Assembly: GCA_014860225.1 (NCBI GenBank) | Contig: JACZKE010000004.1 | Location: 1-58,363, forward strand | Origin: Desulfuromonadales bacterium | GTDB taxonomy: Bacteria; Desulfobacterota; Desulfuromonadia; Desulfuromonadales; BM103 | Direction: 5' to 3' | DNA length: 58,363 bases | Part shown: positions 52,770 through 58,363 of the stretch, piece by piece | Position numbering within the stretch: position 1 is the stretch's first letter | Layout of the letters: every line of letters starts with the position of its first letter | Made by a program: the position numbers and the translations under genes | The notes under the pieces: generated by a model | Database searches by the model: none | What the model was told of the DNA's origin: nothing | Seen by the model: only the letters and a program-made list of their open reading frames with translations

Positions 52770-53408
52770 ATGATGGAATTGATCAATCCTTTGCTGCTCG
52801 CGGTGATCCTGATCAACTTTTACACGCTCGGCAGCGCACGACTGGTGGCCTGTATCCGTGTGGTTGCGATACAGGGAGCCCTGTTGGCCCTGTTGCCCCT
52901 TCTCAGCCATGGGATGACCTTCCACGCTATGCTGCTGGCGGCCGAAGCCTTCTGTTTCAAGGGGGTTGTAATCCCCTGGCTGCTGCTGCGGGCTATTCGC
53001 AGGGTGCGCATCCGGCGTGAGATGGAGCCTATCGTCGGCTTTGTGCCGACCCTGATCCTTGGTGTGCTGACCACCGTCGGCGCCTTTTTGTTTGCCGATT
53101 TGCTACCATTAGCCCCTGAACATCATGACGGGATGTTCGTGCCTACAGCCCTGGCAACCATGTTCAGCGGCTTTCTGTTGCTGATCACCCGGCGCAAGGC
53201 GATCACCCAGATTCTCGGCTACCTGATGCTGGAAAATGGCATTTTCATCTTCGCCGTGCTGCTTTCCGCCGCCATGCCAGTCATGGTTGAGGCCGGAATT
53301 CTGCTCGACCTGCTGGTCGGCGTCTTCGTTATGGGCATTGTCGTCAACCAGATCAGCCGGGAATTTTCAACCATCAACACTGAGCGCCTGACAGCACTGA
53401 AGGAATAG
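52770..53408 (+). CDS. Ehr complex NuoK-like subunit (HyfE-like)
   Basis: A 212-residue membrane protein with about six helices, resembling HyfE (fused NuoK-type plus extra helices). The conserved Glu in LGYLMLENGIFIF sits in a central helix. GGAGAAAAAACC precedes the ATG. A 113-bp gap separates it from the NuoH-like gene and 3 nt separate it from the next. It links the NuoH-like and antiporter parts in group 4 type complexes. Confidence 0.87.
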   Translation: MMELINPLLLAVILINFYTLGSARLVACIRVVAIQGALLALLPLLSHGMTFHAMLLAAEAFCFKGVVIPWLLLRAIRRVRIRREMEPIVGFVPTLILGVLTTVGAFLFADLLPLAPEHHDGMFVPTALATMFSGFLLLITRRKAITQILGYLMLENGIFIFAVLLSAAMPVMVEAGILLDLLVGVFVMGIVVNQISREFSTINTERLTALKE

Positions 53409-53411
53409 ACC

Positions 53412-54839
53412 ATGTTGTTACTGCTGATTCTGTTTCCGCTGGCCGTGGCCCTGCTGGCTCTGCTGCTTCCCTGGTACCAGGCACGTTCCTGGCTGCTGCC
53501 GGTCAGCGGAGGGTTGCATCTTTGTTTAGCTGGAATATGCGTTGCCGGATCAGATTACGCGTCCAGCCCCTGGATCGGCCTCGACGCCCTCTCCAGACTG
53601 GTTTTGATCGTAACCAGCCTGCTCTATGCCGGCTGCGCCGTTTACGCAGTCGGCTATCTCAACCTGCGCCGGGACCGTGGCAACGAGACCATTGTCCCCT
53701 GCCTGCTGGTCTTTCTCTCGGCAATGACCCTGGCAATTGCCGCCCGCCACCTCGGTCTGCTGTGGATGGCGGTCGAAACGACTACCCTCGCCAGCGCACC
53801 GCTGATCTACTACAACCGCAATCGATTATCAATAGAGGCAACCTGGAAATACCTGTTGCTCTGCTCGGTCGGTATCGCTTTGGCTTTGCTCGGTATACTG
53901 TTTATCGCCTACGCCGCCCTGGTCGGAGGCGATATGCCGATCAGCCTGCAATTAGACACACTGCTCGCCAACGCCAGCCAACTCTCCCGACCCTGGCTGC
54001 ATGCCGGTTTTGTCTTTCTGCTGGTCGGCTTTGGCACCAAGATGGGACTGGCACCACTGCATTCCTGGAAGCCTGATGCTTATGGCGAGGCTCCGGGGAT
54101 GGTCGGGGCACTTCTCGCCGGTGGCCTCACCAGCGTCGCTTTTCTTGCTATCCTGCGTGCCGTGCAGCTAATGACCGCAGCCGGAGATGGCGCCATGGCC
54201 CGCCAGGCACTGCTCGGTATGGGACTGCTGTCATTATTGCTCGCAGCCATTTTCATGGTGCGTCAACCAGACATCAAACGGCTGCTGGCGTATTCCTCAG
54301 TCGAACACATGGGAATCCTCGCCATAGGTGTTGGTATCGGTGGGCTGGCAACATTCGGCGCCATGCTGCACCTGGTCAACAACGCACTGACCAAAGGCTG
54401 CCTGTTCCTCTCTGCGGGTAACATCCAGCGTGCCTATGACAGTAAACGGCTCTCCAAGGTGCATGGAGCGCTCGCCACCTTGCCGATTTCCGGCGGTGTG
54501 TTTCTGGCCGGGTTCCTGGCGATTACCGGTTCGCCTCCTTTTGGTCTCTTCATGAGCGAGTTTACCATTCTACGCGGCATTTTCGGCAACGGTCAGTTCT
54601 GGATCGGCCTGCTGATGATCCTGTTGCTGGCAATGGTTTTTATCGGCATGGGGGCGACGGTACTCACCGCCACCCAAGGAGAACCGGTTAAACTTGAGTC
54701 GGCTTACAAGGACAGTTTTCTACTGGTCATCTCACCGCTGCTCTTCCTGCTGATGGTTTTGCTGCTCGGCGTCTATCTCCCCGAGCCATTGCAGAGGGCT
54801 CTGCGCGAGGCAGCAGCCCTGCTGGAGGTGCAGCCATGA
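53412..54839 (+). CDS. Ehr complex antiporter-like subunit (HyfF-like)
   Basis: A 475-residue proton-channel subunit with about 14 helices. Key motifs are WMAVETTTLASAPLIYY (helix with Glu) and GFGTKMGLAPLHSWKPDAYG (Lys-bearing segment); LLAYSSVEHMGILAIG follows. It is shorter and different from the two HyfB-like copies, fitting HyfF. The following large-subunit gene overlaps its stop by 4 nt. Confidence 0.92.
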   Translation: MLLLLILFPLAVALLALLLPWYQARSWLLPVSGGLHLCLAGICVAGSDYASSPWIGLDALSRLVLIVTSLLYAGCAVYAVGYLNLRRDRGNETIVPCLLVFLSAMTLAIAARHLGLLWMAVETTTLASAPLIYYNRNRLSIEATWKYLLLCSVGIALALLGILFIAYAALVGGDMPISLQLDTLLANASQLSRPWLHAGFVFLLVGFGTKMGLAPLHSWKPDAYGEAPGMVGALLAGGLTSVAFLAILRAVQLMTAAGDGAMARQALLGMGLLSLLLAAIFMVRQPDIKRLLAYSSVEHMGILAIGVGIGGLATFGAMLHLVNNALTKGCLFLSAGNIQRAYDSKRLSKVHGALATLPISGGVFLAGFLAITGSPPFGLFMSEFTILRGIFGNGQFWIGLLMILLLAMVFIGMGATVLTATQGEPVKLESAYKDSFLLVISPLLFLLMVLLLGVYLPEPLQRALREAAALLEVQP

Positions 54840-56356
54840 ACAACGCGAAGCCACTCCGTTTCCGCAATGGTTTTGTCGTACCTCTGGTAGAACTGCCGCA
54901 CCTCGATTACGCCGAATTCAGCGAGTCTTTGCTGGCAGAAGTGGCAGCCGATGCCCGGATAGCCAGTTATTTCGGTCGTCCACTGGCAGACGGTCTGGAG
55001 ATTTACGCAATCCTTGCCCACGACTGGAATGGGGAATTGAGCCTGTTGCGCACTCAGGTGAATGGATCCTTTCCGTCATTGACACCGCTGTGTCCGCAAC
55101 TGCACCTGTTTGAGCGCGAACTGGCTGAACAGTATGGCGTGCGTCCTGACAAGCACCCCTGGTTGAAGCCGGTACGTTTCCACAAGACCTGGATCGACGC
55201 CGCCGACATCTGGGGGCGGCCGCATGGGAAGCATCCGGTTCCCGGTGATATGGAGTTCTATCGGGTCGATGGCGAGGAAGTCCACGAAGTTGCGGTCGGT
55301 CCGGTTCACGCCGGCGTCATTGAACCGGGGCACTTTCGTTTTCAGTGCCACGGCGAGGAGGTTATGCACCTCGAGATATCCCTCGGCTACCAACATCGTG
55401 GCATCGAGCAGATGCTGATCGGCGGTCCCCACCCGTCGACTATCTATTTGCTTGAAACCTCAGCCGGAGATACCACGGTTGGCCATGCAACCGCCTATAG
55501 CCAGCTTCTGGAGAGTCTTGCCGGGTGCGAATCACCGCTGCGAGCCCAGGCCATTCGGGCCCTCGCCCTGGAACTGGAACGGTTGGCTAACCATGTCGGA
55601 GATATTGGTGCGCTTGCCGGCGATGTTGGTTTTTTGCCGACAGCCTCTTTCTGCGGCCGCCTGCGCGGCGATTATCTGAACCTGACCGCCGAGCTTTGCG
55701 GTAGCCGCTTCGGCCGTGGTCTGGTACGACCGGGTGGAGTCGGTTTTGACCTTGATGGAACTTTGCCGCAGACATTTGTCGAGCGGCTCAAGATCTTGAA
55801 ACGGGAGACCCGTGGCGCCATTGATCTCTGTTTCGATGCGCCTTCGGTGCTGGCACGCTTCGAAGGAACGGGGCTGGTCCGAACTGATGACGCCGAGGCG
55901 CTTGGGATGGTCGGGGTGGCGGCGAGAGGCTGCGGGCTGGTGCGTGACGCCCGCCTTCATCACCCATTCGGCATCTGGGAGGGGGGCTTCGACACCCCGA
56001 TAATCGAACTCGATGGCGACGTCTTCGCCCGCGGCAATGTACGCAGGCGCGAAATCAATGCGTCACTCGAGCTGATCAATCAGCTTCTCAGAGGCCTGCC
56101 ACAGGGACCGATCTCTCAACCTCTTGGCCCGCTTGCCGCCGATAGCCTGGCGCTTTCCCTCTGTGAAGGTTGGCGCGGCGAAGTGGTGCATGCGGCGATT
56201 ACCGACGCGGTCGGCCGGATCGATCGATACAAAATTGTCGATCCCTCGTTCCATAACTGGAGCGGCCTGTCAATGGCCATGCGTGGCCAACAGATTTCTG
56301 ACTTTCCGCTGTGCAACAAAAGTTTCAATCTCTCGTATTGCGGCTTTGACCTGTAG
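54836..56356 (+). CDS. Ehr complex large subunit (HyfG-like, NuoC-NuoD fusion) without NiFe ligands
   Basis: A 506-residue fusion of a NuoC-like domain (about 1-150, LAEQYGVRPDKHPWLKPV) and a NuoD/HyfG-like catalytic domain (150-506). In group 4 NiFe hydrogenases the site metals are held by RxCGxC and DPCxxCxxR motifs. Here the matching places read TSAGDTTVGHATAYSQ and VDPSFHNWSG; none of the four cysteines is present. So it cannot bind a standard NiFe centre. This is the mark of Ehr (energy-converting hydrogenase-related) complexes, whose electron donor is unsettled. The TAG stop is the first codon of an R2 repeat. Confidence 0.9.
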   Translation: MNNAKPLRFRNGFVVPLVELPHLDYAEFSESLLAEVAADARIASYFGRPLADGLEIYAILAHDWNGELSLLRTQVNGSFPSLTPLCPQLHLFERELAEQYGVRPDKHPWLKPVRFHKTWIDAADIWGRPHGKHPVPGDMEFYRVDGEEVHEVAVGPVHAGVIEPGHFRFQCHGEEVMHLEISLGYQHRGIEQMLIGGPHPSTIYLLETSAGDTTVGHATAYSQLLESLAGCESPLRAQAIRALALELERLANHVGDIGALAGDVGFLPTASFCGRLRGDYLNLTAELCGSRFGRGLVRPGGVGFDLDGTLPQTFVERLKILKRETRGAIDLCFDAPSVLARFEGTGLVRTDDAEALGMVGVAARGCGLVRDARLHHPFGIWEGGFDTPIIELDGDVFARGNVRRREINASLELINQLLRGLPQGPISQPLGPLAADSLALSLCEGWRGEVVHAAITDAVGRIDRYKIVDPSFHNWSGLSMAMRGQQISDFPLCNKSFNLSYCGFDL

Positions 56357-56441
56357 CAGCCTGTCGGAGTATCAATGAACTGGCTGCAAATTCGTTCATT
56401 TGCCCAATTTTCGCTTCAGCCCTGCTCGTCCAACAGGCTGC
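56355..56441. repeat. R2 repeat inside the Ehr operon
   Basis: 87 bp with terminal repeats AGCAGCCTGTCGGAGTAT and CTCGTCCAACAGGCTGC. It sits between the large- and small-subunit genes, fully in their 97-nt gap, and makes the large subunit stop codon (TAG 56354-56356). The hairpin may lower read-through to the last gene. Confidence 0.8.
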
Positions 56442-56453
56442 CATGGAGTTCTT

Positions 56454-57212
56454 ATGCTGACAATTATCCGTGAACGCCTGCGCCAGGGGCACCGCACCGG
56501 CAAGTACCCAAAAGTTGAACCGATTATGCCGGAACGCTTCCGCGGTCTGCCGCAGCTTGCGCAGAATCTTACTCCGCAGAGCTGTGCAGACGCCGTGGCC
56601 AGCTGCCCCTTTACTGCTCTCAGCAGCAACGGCGGAAAACTGCAGCTTGATCTTGGCCGTTGCCTGTTCTGTGCCGACTGTCCTGCGGCTGCCGATCATG
56701 CTGCGTTGGCCTTCAGCAACGACTACCGCCTGGCGACAAGCCGGCGAGAAGATATGTTCCTCGACGATAATGTCTATCACGTTGCCGGAATGCTGAACAA
56801 GAGCATGCGCAAACTCTTCGGCCGCTCGCTGAAGTTGCGGCAGGTGTCTGCTGGCGGGTGCAACGCCTGCGAAGCGGACCTCAATGTTCTGAGTACCCTG
56901 GTCTTCGATCTTGCCCGCTTTGGCATCCAGTTCGTTGCGTCACCACGCCATGCCGACGGCATCATGGTCACAGGTCCGGTCACCGAAAACATGAAGAGCG
57001 CTCTGCTCGACACCTACGCCGCCATTCCCGAGCCGAAGCTGGTCATTGCCTCCGGTGCCTGTGCGATCGCAGGCGGACCTTACTGCAACAGTCCTGAAGC
57101 TCACCAGGGGATTGGCGATCTGCTTCCGGTCGATCTGTACATCCCGGGCTGCCCGCCTCATCCTTATACGGCCCTGGATGGGCTGCTGCGGATGCTCGGC
57201 CGGATTGAATAA
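56454..57212 (+). CDS. Ehr complex small subunit (ferredoxin-like plus NuoB/HyfI-like domain)
   Basis: A 252-residue fusion. Residues 1-110 resemble an HyfH-type two-cluster ferredoxin domain but carry few cysteines (SCADAVASC, then RCLFCADC), so probably one cluster or a partial site. Residues 130-252 are the NuoB/HyfI domain with all ligands of the proximal 4Fe-4S cluster: GGCNACEADL (two Cys), ASGACAIAGG and IPGCPPHPY. Thus electrons can still be wired to the large subunit although its metal site is lost. I chose ATG 56454 with GGAG 6 nt upstream. This is the last gene of the operon. Confidence 0.9.
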   Translation: MLTIIRERLRQGHRTGKYPKVEPIMPERFRGLPQLAQNLTPQSCADAVASCPFTALSSNGGKLQLDLGRCLFCADCPAAADHAALAFSNDYRLATSRREDMFLDDNVYHVAGMLNKSMRKLFGRSLKLRQVSAGGCNACEADLNVLSTLVFDLARFGIQFVASPRHADGIMVTGPVTENMKSALLDTYAAIPEPKLVIASGACAIAGGPYCNSPEAHQGIGDLLPVDLYIPGCPPHPYTALDGLLRMLGRIE

Positions 57213-57360
57213 AGGACTGCACAGGCTGGCGACTCCAGCCAAGCAGCTGCTGCCTTGCCACACTGATCAACCGGCAGGGATGTCTATGTCGAATTCAAGA
57301 GGGGGGTGCGCATGAACGGGAAGGAACATACTTCTTTGACTTTTCAGGTTCATAGAGCCA

Positions 57361-57525
57361 AGCAGTCTGTCGGACTATCCATGAGCCGGCTGCAAATCCG
57401 GTTGTTTGGCCCATATTTCAGCTCCTTTTTGGTCCATAGCTACGGCTATGATCCTGCAAACGAGCTAAAATCTGTTCTCAAACACCCGAATTTTCGCTTC
57501 GGCCCGTATAGTTCGAAAGGCTGCT
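57361..57525. repeat. R2 repeat, full-length copy
   Basis: 165 bp with imperfect terminal inverted repeats AGCAGTCTGTCGGACTAT and ATAGTTCGAAAGGCTGCT. It contains the internal palindrome CATAGCTACGGCTATG. No coding capacity. An inverted copy at 58217 closely matches it; the two bracket the DUF4019 gene. Confidence 0.88.
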
Positions 57526-57544
57526 AGCTTCTGCAGTCCGACCC

Positions 57545-58000
57545 TTATCTGAGGAAATACCCGGCCACCTGCCACTGATCATTACTGTCAAGCATCAAGG
57601 TAATGGTTTCTATCACGCGTTCCCTGAGTTCGAACCTGGAAATGAAGGTCATCACCACATACTCGCCAGCAGGCACTCCCGTTGCCGAATCCGTATAGGA
57701 GATATCCTGATGAATCCGTTCAACAATCGGCCCCAGAAAAGAGCGGATTTTCGCGATCTGTTCGTTCCAGGCTTTCTGTGTCAGCATCATTTTAAGATGT
57801 TCCGAAGTAGACTCCCAACTCTTCGCGTACTCTTCGGTATCGACCAGAAAAAGAAACTGGGCAGCCGCAATCACTGACTTCTCTGTAACCTCTTGCGTGG
57901 GTGTCTTGTTCAGAACAGGAACAATAATCAGCAGAAGACTTGTGAAGATCAGGAACAGGTGTATGCGCGTATTTCGTGAAAGAAGCTGGACTTTTTTCAT
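57545..58000 (-). CDS. DUF4019-type exported protein
   Basis: A 151-residue protein with a short N-terminal membrane anchor or signal (about 12-32). The rest matches the DUF4019 pattern: AAQFLFLVDTEEYAKSWES, then a TPSF-like helix pair, ISRFELRERVIETITLML and a C-terminal DQWQVAGYFLR. Function unknown. GGTCC/GGAGG-type sequence precedes the ATG (AGGACCCC region). It lies between inverted R2 repeats and does not belong to the Ehr operon (opposite strand). Confidence 0.8.
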   Translation of the reverse strand: MKKVQLLSRNTRIHLFLIFTSLLLIIVPVLNKTPTQEVTEKSVIAAAQFLFLVDTEEYAKSWESTSEHLKMMLTQKAWNEQIAKIRSFLGPIVERIHQDISYTDSATGVPAGEYVVMTFISRFELRERVIETITLMLDSNDQWQVAGYFLR

Positions 58001-58216
58001 GGGGTCCTCCTGTCATAATCAAGAGGAAGAAGCATCACGTTTATTTTTTAATTCTAATCCCATCAAAGCCATAGCGCAACGCGTCGCACCTGTTTTTTTT
58101 TGAAAAATGCACTCTAAAAAAAACCGTCTCACGCAGAAAGTGCTTCATGGTCGTAAAGTCAGGACCCAGCATTAACAGGAACGCAACCCGCCGGTTTTGA
58201 CTGATGCTTATTAGCT

Positions 58217-58363
58217 AGCAGTCTGTCGGACTATACGGGCCGAAGCGAAAATTTGGATGTTTGAGAACAGATTTTAGCTCATTTGCAGGTTCATAGCCGT
58301 AGCTATGGACCAAAAAGGAGCTGAAATATGGGCCAAACAGCCGGATTTGCAGCCGGCTCATGG
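58217..58363. repeat. R2 repeat, full-length inverted copy (cut by window end)
   Basis: Begins AGCAGTCTGTCGGACTATAC and runs to the window edge. It aligns, inverted, with 57361-57525 over nearly its whole length with few differences. Confidence 0.88.

Noticed and set aside
54836-56356. Annotation as an active NiFe hydrogenase large subunit
   Set aside because: None of the four metal-binding cysteines is present.

Overview
The window looks like chromosome from a Desulfuromonadia-type bacterium (the Geobacter, Desulfuromonas, Pelobacter group of the former Deltaproteobacteria). This rests on gene content, not on a database match. The main pointers are an energy-converting-hydrogenase-related (Ehr) membrane complex, a paaK-ACT pair, a c-di-GMP (GEMM-I) riboswitch, a SelW-type selenoprotein and abundant PAS histidine kinases. 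Gene order is dense and mostly housekeeping or energy metabolism. I see no phage, no CRISPR array and no complete insertion sequence.

Layout. 1-2.6 kb: 5' part of a secreted repeat-rich protein leading into a pectate-lyase-like domain, behind a c-di-GMP riboswitch with a terminator. 3.2-3.4 kb: tRNA-Pro(GGG). 3.5-8.6 kb (minus strand): cyclic-nucleotide-binding protein, Na/Pi cotransporter, Ppx/GppA phosphatase, phenylacetate-CoA ligase and its ACT partner. 9-10.7 kb: HU/IHF protein and two tandem HTH-cupin regulators, divergent from bioB-bioD, which has a clear promoter and a BirA-like operator. 12.6-21.4 kb (minus): tail-specific protease, an AddAB-like helicase-nuclease pair and a VanZ-like protein. 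21.5-22.7 kb: two Met/His-rich exported paralogues. 23.1-24.8 kb: alpha-glucan phosphorylase. 24.9-28.8 kb: tesA divergent from a YbbA-YbbP ABC system. 28.9-30.4 kb: YjdM and an EamA exporter. 30.8-33.8 kb: small zinc ribbon and a polar amino-acid ABC transporter. 33.9-34.9 kb: azlCD. 35-36.2 kb (minus): a three-gene operon containing a selenoprotein that standard gene callers miss because of its in-frame TGA. 36.5 kb: DCC-family protein. 37.1-42.1 kb: two hybrid PAS histidine kinases. 42.4 kb: hemolysin III family. 43.1-45.6 kb: arginase, an ArgZ/AgrE-type ornithine cyclodeaminase and a membrane protein, suggesting an arginine-to-proline route. 45.7-46.8 kb: second EamA exporter and a DnaQ fragment. 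47.0-57.2 kb: an HTH-EIIA regulator followed by a seven-gene Ehr operon whose large subunit lacks the NiFe cysteines. 57.5-58 kb: DUF4019 protein.

Two MITE-like repeat families are scattered through the intergenic DNA. R1 is about 138 bp with a perfect 16-bp terminal inverted repeat; two inverted copies bracket the amino-acid-binding protein gene. R2 is about 64-165 bp with ends close to AGCAGTCTGTCGGACTAT and has at least seven copies or remnants. In three places (glgP, the Ehr large subunit, arginase) the gene's TAG stop codon is the first bases of an R2 end.

The least expected items are the hidden selenoprotein with its SECIS-like hairpin, the stop-codon-abutting R2 repeats, the Ehr operon behind a PTS-EIIA-type regulator, and an ABC permease with a barrel-like periplasmic insertion.
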